Shown: piece by piece, positions 1 to 5,410 of the stretch
How positions within the stretch are numbered: position 1 is the stretch's first letter
Layout of the letters: every line of letters begins with the position of its first letter
Notes under the pieces: generated by a model
What the model saw: only the letters and a program-made list of their open reading frames with translations
Told to the model about the DNA's origin: nothing
Databases searched by the model: none
Program-made: the position numbers and the translations under genes
From: Thermoplasmata archaeon
GTDB taxonomy: Archaea > Thermoplasmatota > Thermoplasmata > Thermoplasmatales > Thermoplasmataceae
Assembly: GCA_021835265.1 (NCBI GenBank)
Contig: JAKBQK010000484.1
Location: forward strand, 1-5,640
Length of the DNA stretch: 5,640 nucleotides
Direction: 5' to 3'

Positions 1-48
1 GTTAAAATCTATGTTGTAATTCTTCTCTTGTCTTTCTTGACTCGACAT
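1..48 (-). CDS. Start of a host gene, partial (16 codons), function unknown
   Basis: The leftward frame begins with ATG at 48 and reads MSSQERQEKNYNIDFN before running off the window edge. The start is supported by a Shine-Dalgarno sequence GAGGAG (plus-strand 57-62) 8 nt upstream and a TATA-like box at 91-100, and an in-frame TAG closes the frame a few codons upstream. The gene lies just downstream of the tRNA-Arg in the uninterrupted chromosome, and the casposon landed upstream of its promoter. The first residues are polar and charged, with no signal peptide; too little is visible to name it. A different leftward frame (148 to 2) overlaps it and is listed separately. Confidence 0.6.
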   Translation of the reverse strand, partial: MSSQERQEKNYNIDFN

Positions 49-90
49 TGAATATTCTCCTCTTGTCTATAAGAACTTTAATCTCTTTCC

Positions 91-100
91 CTATTAATAT
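91..100 (-). promoter_or_regulatory. TATA-like box of the host gene at 48
   Basis: On the minus strand the sequence reads ATATTAATAG, about 48 nt before the ATG at 48. An archaeal start site some 25 nt downstream would give a leader of roughly 20-25 nt that contains the GAGGAG ribosome binding site. The box lies outside the casposon, so the insertion left it in place. Confidence 0.4.
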
Positions 101-113
101 TTCTTTGCTTACA

Positions 114-126
114 ATTTCTAAACGGG
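114..126. repeat. Target-site duplication, left copy
   Basis: The 13 bp ATTTCTAAACGGG is repeated in direct orientation at 5515-5527, abutting the outer end of each TIR. The next base differs (G127, which begins the TIR, against C5528). The size is close to the 14-bp duplications usual for casposons; a 14-bp duplication with one later change cannot be excluded. This copy is the orphan one: only CGGG of the tRNA 3' end remains here, and the full tRNA lies beyond the other end. Confidence 0.93.
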
Positions 127-230
127 GTGTGTAATCTACTACTCCCATTTATTTTTCATTTCAAATATAAATACGCTACTTTGTAGCTTTAGAGGTCATA
201 ATCATGACTTGAGCATGATCGGAAATGTAG
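127..230 (+). repeat. Left terminal inverted repeat of casposon, 104 bp
   Basis: This stretch is the exact reverse complement of 5411-5514, with no mismatch over 104 bp; identity ends at 231 against 5410. The outermost bases are GTGTGTAATC. It contains the last 18 codons and stop of polB (176-230), an outward TATA-like box (164-172), and several short dyads: GCTAC-TTT-GTAGC at 175-187, GTCAT-AATC-ATGAC at 195-208 and ATCATG-N7-CATGAT at 201-219. These dyads are candidate binding sites for the casposase or a DNA-binding accessory protein, or a hairpin just at the polB stop codon. That function is inferred. Confidence 0.97.
164..172 (-). promoter_or_regulatory. Outward TATA-like box in left TIR
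   Basis: On the minus strand ATTTATATT lies about 20 nt before an ATG (148) and points out of the element toward the host gene at 48. The same box is at 5469-5477 in the right TIR, pointing toward the tRNA. It resembles an archaeal TATA box, but no transcript evidence is available here and the surrounding DNA is AT-rich. Confidence 0.35.
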
Positions 231-2362
231 CTTTTAACAGATAGATTAAACATTTTTGCTAACTTTTCGTCATTAGTAAACGTACTATCTTTGATTGATG
301 TGTAGTTAGAGGGTATCTTATTTTTTATTTCCAAAAATCCTTTCATTCCGTTTAAGAACATATCTCCGTAAGGCTCAGATTCTATTGATTCATTTTGCAT
401 AGTTTCCCAAGTTAATTCTTTTTTCCAAATTCTCTTGTTGTCGTTAAGTGTGATCTCTTTTCTTGTGTTCTGCCATTCGTTTATTTCTTGTATCTTTCCT
501 TGAATTAAGGCTTCTTTAGAGTGTAATGGTCTTGAAGTATCTATAATGATCTTTTTGCCATCTTTACTGAAAGATACTTTGCCTTTAACGCTTGTGCCTT
601 CTTTCGTTAATTTAATGTTAAATCCTCTGGACTTGTTGAATTCTCCTTTATCAGCATTGAAAGAAAGTCCTGTAGCGATATTAATTATTCTGTGTGGTAT
701 CTTGGGGTCTCTCTCGAATTGACCTAAAGCGTGATTATTATCAAAATAATGTTTGTACTGAGGTTTGAGGTTTCCCATAATCGAATCTGTGTCTATTTCT
801 ATCACTTTATCAAAATAGGTTTCGATCGTACTGGTGATATATATTCTTACTCTCGCTGTAATAGTTGCGGCATATACAAAGTTTGCAATCTTTCCAATGC
901 CGTATTTGGTCTCTGCAAAAATTCCATAAATGCTGTTCATTATTCCCTTTATGAGAATGTATTTTGCATAGTCTTTTCGGTCTTTTTTCTCTTTCCATAA
1001 ATCCTTATGTTCTTGTTTCAGTCTGCTCAGTTCGTTTATGAGATTTTTAAAGGGATACTCAGGCTTATTATCGGAGGAATCATGTATTTCATAACCGTCT
1101 ATAATATTGAGTTTATATCCTCTATTTCTGAGGAATAGGACTTCTTCTTTTGTTATGAAATTATCCCATTTCCTGATAGTTTTGGGATAGAAGAGCTCGT
1201 TAGTATTAGACCTGAGGGGAGAATAGCCGTCATATTGCATTTTGGCGTGATAAAACCCAAACAAGGCATTATAATTCACTTCTTTAGTGTACCTAACTGA
1301 AGTTTCCTTTAATGAGGGTAGTGTTCTAATCACATTTGGATAAGCACTTGATATATCTATCAGGTCTAATCCCTCATGCAATCCCTTTTCAAATAGAATG
1401 AATAATCCCCCTTTGTAGCAATTGTTTGCATATTCAAGCATATTCAAGATCGTAGTCTCGTAATTTTCTCTCTCCGTCTCTTCATACGTCCTATTTCCCC
1501 TTAAACCCTCAAAAATTATTTGCTCGTTCAAACTGTCGTAATCCTTATAGAACGGAAAAATTGTTTTGTAATCGTATAAATTTTCAAGCAATGTCTTAGC
1601 TACCTTTGCATTGCTCAGATACTTGAAATTACCATGATATCCCATTTTCACTGCTATCTGTTTGATAATGGCGTCAAGGTATTCTCCTAATTTTTTTGTC
1701 AGTTCTGCATCTTTCTGGCAACGTTGAATTAAGGCATTGTCAGGAATTTTTGAGATGTCTTCTATATTTAGGTAATCATTGGATAACTTGCCTTTGTCCT
1801 CTCCTAATAGCTCTTTAGAAGACTTATCAAGACCGCCTAAGTTAAAGAAATTGGCTACGTCATAAGCGTATGTATTCAGATTTCTCTTTTTACCCGTCTT
1901 ATAAGTGATTTTTAATCCCTTTCCCTCATTATAATATATTCCGATGTGGTCAACAGGAACGTACCTTTTGTTAGCTCTCTGGTGCTTGTTCCATTTGTAA
2001 GGGAAATCAATGATCTTGTTATCAGGAGTCACTACATATCTATTTGTTTTAAATGCCTTCTTTCCTTTGCTGTCAGAGTTCAACAATGCACTCTTTGTTA
2101 TGGATTCGTAGTCATACCTGATATTGAAAAACCATACATCCTTTTCTTTAGTTCCAAGAATAAATTTAAGTGCTTCGTAAGTAGAAATTCCTTTACGGTT
2201 AAGGAGATAATCATTTTCCTTAGCTATCAAGTGCAAGTTTCCTTTGTAAGTCTCGGTATCTATCCCTATATACCCTCTGCTCTTTGGTATCTTGCCTGTT
2301 GACTTGAGGTCAAAAACTTTCTCTATATCCTCAGGGAATTTATGCCAATTCCGATAAGGCAT
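176..2362 (-). CDS. polB: Protein-primed-type family B DNA polymerase of the casposon
   Basis: This 728-residue polymerase is expected to replicate the casposon. The N-terminal 3'-5' exonuclease shows Exo I (IDTET, D35 and E37), Exo II (NIRYDYES, N80 to D84) and Exo III (RCQKD, D218; the usual Tyr of YxxxD is Arg214). The polymerase part has motif A (DISSAYP, D336), motif B (KGIMNSIYG, 472-480), motif C (DTDS, D524 and D526) and a KSRGF segment near 577 that could correspond to the KxY motif. The long stretch between motifs A and B fits the TPR1 insertion of protein-primed polymerases such as phi29. The ATG directly follows the stop of the HTH gene (TAGATG) with a GGTGA sequence just upstream, so translation is probably coupled. 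The last 18 codons and stop lie inside the left TIR. All catalytic carboxylates are present. No separate terminal protein is recognised nearby. Confidence 0.95.
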   Translation of the reverse strand: MPYRNWHKFPEDIEKVFDLKSTGKIPKSRGYIGIDTETYKGNLHLIAKENDYLLNRKGISTYEALKFILGTKEKDVWFFNIRYDYESITKSALLNSDSKGKKAFKTNRYVVTPDNKIIDFPYKWNKHQRANKRYVPVDHIGIYYNEGKGLKITYKTGKKRNLNTYAYDVANFFNLGGLDKSSKELLGEDKGKLSNDYLNIEDISKIPDNALIQRCQKDAELTKKLGEYLDAIIKQIAVKMGYHGNFKYLSNAKVAKTLLENLYDYKTIFPFYKDYDSLNEQIIFEGLRGNRTYEETERENYETTILNMLEYANNCYKGGLFILFEKGLHEGLDLIDISSAYPNVIRTLPSLKETSVRYTKEVNYNALFGFYHAKMQYDGYSPLRSNTNELFYPKTIRKWDNFITKEEVLFLRNRGYKLNIIDGYEIHDSSDNKPEYPFKNLINELSRLKQEHKDLWKEKKDRKDYAKYILIKGIMNSIYGIFAETKYGIGKIANFVYAATITARVRIYITSTIETYFDKVIEIDTDSIMGNLKPQYKHYFDNNHALGQFERDPKIPHRIINIATGLSFNADKGEFNKSRGFNIKLTKEGTSVKGKVSFSKDGKKIIIDTSRPLHSKEALIQGKIQEINEWQNTRKEITLNDNKRIWKKELTWETMQNESIESEPYGDMFLNGMKGFLEIKNKIPSNYTSIKDSTFTNDEKLAKMFNLSVKSYISDHAQVMIMTSKATK

Positions 2363-2743
2363 CTATTCACCAGCTTCTATAAATGCTGTCCAAGTAGTAG
2401 TTCTGCTCTTTCTGTACTTTTTACTGATTCCATAAGAGGATTTAGCACCGTAAATTTTCTGGTCTTTCCATATTTTTCTGCGATCAGAAATTTCACTCTT
2501 AGAAGGTTTCTTGTCATTGATTTGTTGATATTGAACCTTGAAACCTCTCAATGCACTATAGAATTTGGATTGGTCCTGTCTGTTCTTACTTATATGCTGT
2601 CTTTTTTCATTTTTGGTAGCTTGAGCTGTAATTTTCCTGATCTGTCTCTCGCTTACATTGAAAATCCTTGCTGAATCTCTGCGAGACCAACCATTAAGGT
2701 AAGCTCGAAATATGAGGTCTTCTTTAGTTCTTACTGACGCCAT
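2363..2743 (-). CDS. Helix-turn-helix DNA-binding protein, 126 aa
   Basis: This small, strongly basic protein has a likely helix-turn-helix near residues 19-40 (second part SARIFNVSERQIRKI). The pattern of a short helix, turn and recognition helix resembles the HTH of resolvases, transposase subunits or Sigma70 region 4-like regulators. The remaining 85 residues are rich in Lys, Arg and Gln, with no visible catalytic motif. The ATG is backed by AAGGAG (plus-strand 2753-2758) about 9 nt upstream. It overlaps the end of the zinc-ribbon gene by 20 bp and abuts polB with no gap, so it is made together with the polymerase. It could bind the TIRs, regulate the operon or help load PolB; which of these is not shown. 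HTH genes are common casposon accessories. Confidence 0.8.
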   Translation of the reverse strand: MASVRTKEDLIFRAYLNGWSRRDSARIFNVSERQIRKITAQATKNEKRQHISKNRQDQSKFYSALRGFKVQYQQINDKKPSKSEISDRRKIWKDQKIYGAKSSYGISKKYRKSRTTTWTAFIEAGE

Positions 2744-2972
2744 ACTGTTTCTCTCCTTTGGAATAATTGATGTCGGATTTCTTTACAGTTTCCTGAGAAA
2801 TCAAGTTCTTCTCAGTCAGTTTCTTTGACCAAGAATTTCCACACTTCATGCACCTCAGTAAAACTGCGTAATTGTATCTTTTTACGACTTCTATATCAGT
2901 TTCCGTAGCTCCACAGTCAAAACAGTATGGGGTTATCTCATGAATATTATCATTACCATCAACAACTATCAT
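2724..2972 (-). CDS. Zinc-ribbon protein, 82 aa
   Basis: Two CxxC pairs, C17/C20 (CFDC) and C41/C44 (CMKC), separated by about 20 residues with a beta-rich middle, form a classic zinc ribbon of the kind seen in archaeal transcription and DNA-binding factors. The C-terminal third is polar and lysine-rich. The ATG follows GGGAG (plus-strand 2979-2983) by 6 nt. The gene lies 11 bp after the membrane-protein gene and overlaps the HTH gene by 20 bp, so the three are translated from one message. Possible roles are nucleic-acid binding or a protein-protein contact in the replication or integration complex. No closer family can be named. Confidence 0.75.
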   Translation of the reverse strand: MIVVDGNDNIHEITPYCFDCGATETDIEVVKRYNYAVLLRCMKCGNSWSKKLTEKNLISQETVKKSDINYSKGEKQYGVSKN

Positions 2973-2983
2973 ATAGGTCTCCC

Positions 2984-3316
2984 TTACGTTTTAAGGCTTG
3001 AATTCCAGTATCTCCGAATGTATGGCACTATGAAGTAAATGAATAGGAATATGGAAAGGATAAGCAGACCTATTCCAATTGCATAGTCTTTATAGGTTTC
3101 CGCTACAGGGTTTTCACGTGGATTCAATTTACTTTCAATGGAGTTTTCAATTGACTTTTCAATGATAGATTCACGTGAATTCAAAGGTTTTGTAGGGTTT
3201 ATAGGGTTTTTAGGTGAAACTTTCCTAAAGGCTTTGTATGCAGTATTGTATGACCGATACTGTTTCCCATTGTACATCCAGACAAGAGACCCTTTCATAT
3301 GCGAAATTTCACCCAT
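2984..3316 (-). CDS. Single-span membrane protein with repetitive linker, 110 aa
   Basis: The product is of unknown function. Residues 1-32 form a soluble head (with WMYNGKQYRSYN and then KAFRK), 33-72 a polar linker, and 79-100 one strongly hydrophobic helix followed by a short basic tail. It resembles a tail-anchored protein facing the cytoplasm. The linker is built from short tandem repeats (NPINPTKP, then IEKSIENSIES) framed by a near-identical 15-bp direct repeat (LNSRES and LNPREN). I prefer the ATG at 3316 because AGGTGAT (about 3322-3328) precedes it by 5-6 nt. A GTG at 3325 would add three residues and overlap the upstream stop as GTGA, but has no ribosome binding site of its own. 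It might tether the replicating element to the membrane; this is speculation. Confidence 0.7.
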   Translation of the reverse strand: MGEISHMKGSLVWMYNGKQYRSYNTAYKAFRKVSPKNPINPTKPLNSRESIIEKSIENSIESKLNPRENPVAETYKDYAIGIGLLILSIFLFIYFIVPYIRRYWNSSLKT

Positions 3317-3321
3317 AACAA

Positions 3322-3432
3322 TCACCTAAAGGTAAGGATACCCTCACTTGTCAGGTAGTAAAAGAGAAAACTCCCTGCAATGATAAAAGCAATGACGAGA
3401 ACTGTTATTGAAGCGATAGCACCGTTTGACAT
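3322..3432 (-). CDS. Very small membrane protein, 36 aa
   Basis: This short leftward gene starts MSNGAIASITVLVIAF and ends SEGILTFR before TGA. Residues 4-26 form one transmembrane helix, so it is almost only a membrane anchor. The frame fills the gap between its neighbours exactly: it begins 9 bp after the CxxC/HxxC gene stop, and its last codons (AGG TGA) supply the ribosome binding site of the next membrane protein. The ribosome binding site before its own ATG is weak (GAGTG), so it may rely on coupling. It could pair with the 110-aa membrane protein. Function is unknown. The exact fit within the operon and the clear hydrophobic pattern support it being real. Confidence 0.6.
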   Translation of the reverse strand: MSNGAIASITVLVIAFIIAGSFLFYYLTSEGILTFR

Positions 3433-3441
3433 GTTAAACAC

Positions 3442-3969
3442 TCAAAAGTGAATTTCTCCAGATTTGATCATGTCCTCAAGATCATTCATTTCCTTTTTCT
3501 TCTTTTCTTCTTGTGCTTTAGCTAACAGGATATCGTGCATACTTTTGTTGTATCTTATTTTCTCCCATACTGATGGAAGAGTATCTGAATCGGCATTATC
3601 GTAATTTTCGTTATAATTTGGGTGCGTAAGGCTATGCTCATAATCCTTAAGTTCCCATTCATCAGCAAAGTACAATCTTTTCATGCTACCGTTGATGACG
3701 AAATCTTTTACGATTGCGTCTCTATATTTGATTTGTTTTTTCCTGAACGCAGTTTCAACTATTGATTCAGCTCTCTCCGTATTTCCTATTCCTTGCTTGA
3801 AATTTTCGAAAGCAAACTCAAAACAGCTTTTATGGTAATCTCCTTCGAAAGTATGTCCTCTAAAAGTCTCTTTGTAATGAGTGATGTCACTGATCTTTCC
3901 ATCCATCCCCCCTATGCCTTCTTTATTGCACTGATCGCAAGTCAATCGTTCAACTGTGTATTTTCCCAT
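3442..3969 (-). CDS. CxxC/HxxC putative zinc-binding protein, 175 aa
   Basis: The N-terminus contains C11/C14 (TCDQC) and, after a loop, H46 and C49 (HKSC), a C-C-H-C set that could hold one zinc ion as in treble-clef or similar fingers. The middle is charged and aromatic with no recognised domain. The last 35 residues are a Lys/Glu-rich helix (KAQEEKKKKEMNDLEDM) likely to form a coiled coil. The ATG at 3969 is chosen because AAGGAG lies 10 nt upstream, inside the end of the AbrB gene, and one base separates the TAG from the ATG. A GTG at 3978 sits almost on top of that site and is less likely. The family was not recognised. As the largest unassigned protein of the element it is one candidate for a replication or terminal-protein function. 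Confidence 0.7.
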   Translation of the reverse strand: MGKYTVERLTCDQCNKEGIGGMDGKISDITHYKETFRGHTFEGDYHKSCFEFAFENFKQGIGNTERAESIVETAFRKKQIKYRDAIVKDFVINGSMKRLYFADEWELKDYEHSLTHPNYNENYDNADSDTLPSVWEKIRYNKSMHDILLAKAQEEKKKKEMNDLEDMIKSGEIHF

Positions 3970-3970
3970 G

Positions 3971-4129
3971 CTAAGCACTCTCCTTTTGAATGTTCGTTAT
4001 CACTATCTTACCATCCCGATAGGCGATCTTAACATAATCACCCTCAAGAGGTAGCATGCTTTTAGGGATAAGGATAATTTTATTCTTTCCCATAGTAGCT
4101 ATTTTTCTAACGGCTATCGTTTGTCTCAT
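3971..4129 (-). CDS. AbrB/SpoVT-like small DNA-binding protein, 52 aa
   Basis: This is the first gene of the leftward operon. It starts MRQTIAVRKIATMGKNK. The pattern KIILIPKSMLP, then EGDYVKIAYRDGKIVI, matches the AbrB-type swapped-hairpin fold (beta strand, I-P-K turn, short helix, paired strands), which binds DNA as a dimer. Length fits a single-domain AbrB. The ATG lies about 25 nt from a TATA box, so the transcript is probably leaderless and needs no ribosome binding site. A dyad at 4133-4147 sits between TATA box and start, where a repressor would block transcription, so autoregulation is plausible. Its last codons carry the ribosome binding site of the next gene. AbrB assignment rests on pattern, not on a profile search. 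Confidence 0.75.
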   Translation of the reverse strand: MRQTIAVRKIATMGKNKIILIPKSMLPLEGDYVKIAYRDGKIVITNIQKESA

Positions 4130-4132
4130 AGC

Positions 4133-4147
4133 ACTGTATTACACAGT
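4133..4147. promoter_or_regulatory. Operator-like dyad before the AbrB gene
   Basis: ACTGT-ATTAC-ACAGT is a perfect 5-bp inverted repeat with a 5-bp spacer, lying exactly between the TATA box and the ATG. The first gene encodes a DNA-binding protein, so an autoregulatory operator is a reasonable reading. A related dyad (5353-5365) lies at the same place before cas1. Short dyads can occur by chance. Confidence 0.4.
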
Positions 4148-4150
4148 AAG

Positions 4151-4160
4151 TTATAAATTT
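4151..4160 (-). promoter_or_regulatory. TATA box of the seven-gene leftward operon
   Basis: On the minus strand AAATTTATAA is centred about 25-27 nt before the ATG at 4129, the spacing expected for an archaeal promoter whose transcript starts at or next to the start codon. It would drive the AbrB gene and, through tight coupling, all genes to polB. Confidence 0.65.
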
Positions 4161-4190
4161 AACGGTTTTTTATATGTTTTTAATATTATA

Positions 4191-4235
4191 TTTTTCTCTC
4201 TCTCTTTTTTTTCTTTTTTATTTTTTTTATTTTTT
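4191..4235. other. Polypyrimidine tract downstream of cas1
   Basis: On the plus strand 4191-4219 is purely C and T, with a run of alternating TC, followed by T8, A and T6. On the transcribed (minus-sense) side this is A and G only, so it is not a U-tract terminator for cas1. The last bases overlap the final codons of cas1. It could be a region of easy strand opening, a structured purine tract, or simply an AT-rich spacer between two transcription units. Confidence 0.5.
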
Positions 4236-5351
4236 AGTTATTACCTCTAATTTCTTGACCACTTGAGGATAGACCTTAATCTTCTTTCCTTTTTTCAAAT
4301 TCTGCTGAATATACCATAACGTATTTTTCCGTATGCCTAACTCTTTTCTTTCCTGAATTGTCATGTTTTTCAAACGTTCAACGATATTCTCAGAATCGTA
4401 AAGGTGAGGTATGACCACATCAAATTTTACAGCACTACCTTTCAATAGAGACTTTGAAAATCTGGAAATGTTATCTCTGTGCGTAGTCTCAATTTGGCGA
4501 TGGTCTATCATGCTGTTCAAAAGAATCTGTAAATTCCCCATTAACAACGATTGAACATTAGGCAACAATCGACAAGTAGCCATCTCAGAATAAGCAAAAT
4601 CTTTCCAGTCAATTTTCTTAGTCTCCAAAGTTTGAATGACTGATAGATCGGCTATAGGTCTCATATATTCCATCAGGTCAAAAACTAAGGATTGTTTATT
4701 ATTACTTAAATAGTGTAAATAAGAAATGTCAGGTAGTAATCCGTAATAGTTAATTTGCCTAAGAGTTATCGCAGAAATCACAGAATAGCTAAAATTCAAC
4801 ATTGCATTTATAGGATCGGATGAATGATAGTTATGATTGATGTCATTCCTACCCTTGAAATGGAACTCTGGATAAAGTAAGTTGAAAATTTTACCCAATT
4901 GAGCAAAGTAAAACTGTGCATATCTACCTTCATAAGTCAGTAATAGATCATGCTTGAAATTGTATTCCGTCTCTATGTCGTAATGTTTGCTGAGTTCTAA
5001 CAAAAGACCATGCTGTGCCTTTATTTTAGCCTCTACAATCGATTCTGCTATAGACTGACATCTCTTACTATCCTCATGTGCTTTCAACTGTGCAATCTTC
5101 ATTTTTCCATCTAAATTGTTAAACGATTGATAAGAACCGATTAAGTTTCCCGAATATTCCTGAATATGCAAGTTTATGTTATTCTTAGCCAAAAAACGCA
5201 GTGCTTTAACAGTCACATAACCCTCTAAAATTCTGTCAACAAAAATATCTGTAAAATCAATCTCGTTAGGCAAATACTCTTTACCATTCACAATTAGTTT
5301 ATTGTCTTTGTAATTCAAACTAATTTTATCGGAGACTAACAGAGACTTCAT
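4227..5351 (-). CDS. cas1: Casposase: Cas1-family integrase with C-terminal HTH
   Basis: This 374-residue integrase inserts the casposon ends into target DNA, using two metal ions. Residues 1-75 form the beta-rich Cas1 N-terminal domain (RILEGYVTVKALRFLAKNNI). The alpha-helical catalytic domain carries the metal ligands E141 (YEGRYAQFYF), H213 (DISYLHYL) and the FDLMEYMRP block with D225 and E228, which correspond to the conserved Glu, His and paired acidic residues of Cas1. Residues about 325-370 extend beyond the Cas1 core and read as a helix-turn-helix (TIQERKELGIRKNTLWYIQQ) with a Lys-rich wing, a known trait of casposases and probably used to bind TIRs or target. There is no cas2 and no CRISPR array, so this is not an adaptation gene. 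It is transcribed on its own from a TATA box at 5372-5380, with the ATG about 25 nt away (leaderless). The active site is intact. Confidence 0.96.
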   Translation of the reverse strand: MKSLLVSDKISLNYKDNKLIVNGKEYLPNEIDFTDIFVDRILEGYVTVKALRFLAKNNINLHIQEYSGNLIGSYQSFNNLDGKMKIAQLKAHEDSKRCQSIAESIVEAKIKAQHGLLLELSKHYDIETEYNFKHDLLLTYEGRYAQFYFAQLGKIFNLLYPEFHFKGRNDINHNYHSSDPINAMLNFSYSVISAITLRQINYYGLLPDISYLHYLSNNKQSLVFDLMEYMRPIADLSVIQTLETKKIDWKDFAYSEMATCRLLPNVQSLLMGNLQILLNSMIDHRQIETTHRDNISRFSKSLLKGSAVKFDVVIPHLYDSENIVERLKNMTIQERKELGIRKNTLWYIQQNLKKGKKIKVYPQVVKKLEVITKK

Positions 5352-5352
5352 A

Positions 5353-5365
5353 AGTGTAGAACACT
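5353..5365. promoter_or_regulatory. Operator-like dyad before cas1
   Basis: AGTGT-AGA-ACACT is a perfect 5-bp inverted repeat with a 3-bp spacer, directly between the cas1 TATA box and its start codon. Its half-site A(C/G)TGT resembles that of the dyad before the AbrB gene (4133-4147), which suggests one regulator for both units. The spacers differ (3 against 5 bp), which weakens the case. Confidence 0.4.
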
Positions 5366-5371
5366 AAAAAG

Positions 5372-5380
5372 TATATAATT
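5372..5380 (-). promoter_or_regulatory. TATA box of cas1
   Basis: On the minus strand AATTATATA lies about 20 nt before the ATG at 5351, its centre about 25 nt away. This fits a leaderless archaeal transcript, and no Shine-Dalgarno sequence precedes the ATG. The box is between the right TIR and cas1, inside the element, so casposase expression travels with it. Confidence 0.65.
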
Positions 5381-5410
5381 CTAAGTTGTAAATAATAATA
5401 GTCTTTCGCA

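Larger units (their letters stand above)
2..148 (-). other. 48-codon chimaeric frame created by the insertion
   Basis: A leftward frame starts with ATG at 148 inside the left TIR, crosses the target duplication and continues through host DNA to a TAA at 4-2. It starts MGVVDYTPRLEIVSKE and ends TREELQHRF. There is no Shine-Dalgarno sequence, but an outward TATA-like box (164-172) sits about 20 nt upstream, so a leaderless or near-leaderless transcript is possible. In the right TIR the same ATG (5493) gives only MGVVDYTHF before a stop. The long version therefore depends on the host flank. It overlaps the host gene start at 48 in another frame and may be chance. Confidence 0.25.

Noticed and set aside
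1946..2674. Two rightward frames of 110-118 codons opposite polB and the HTH gene
   Set aside because: They are antisense shadows of well-supported genes, rich in Cys, Phe and Ser, and match no domain I recognise.
4191..4235. Archaeal U-tract terminator for cas1
   Set aside because: The T-run is on the plus strand; the cas1 message would carry A and G here, and no rightward gene exists to use it.
4056..4250. Rightward frame for a hydrophobic 64-aa protein
   Set aside because: It is the antisense of the AbrB-like gene and the T-rich tract; the hydrophobicity comes from T-rich codons (Phe, Leu, Ser), and it opposes the operon promoter.
4227..5351. Cas1 as part of a CRISPR-Cas adaptation module
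   Set aside because: No cas2, no other cas gene and no repeat-spacer array is present. TIRs, PolB and target duplication identify it as a casposase.
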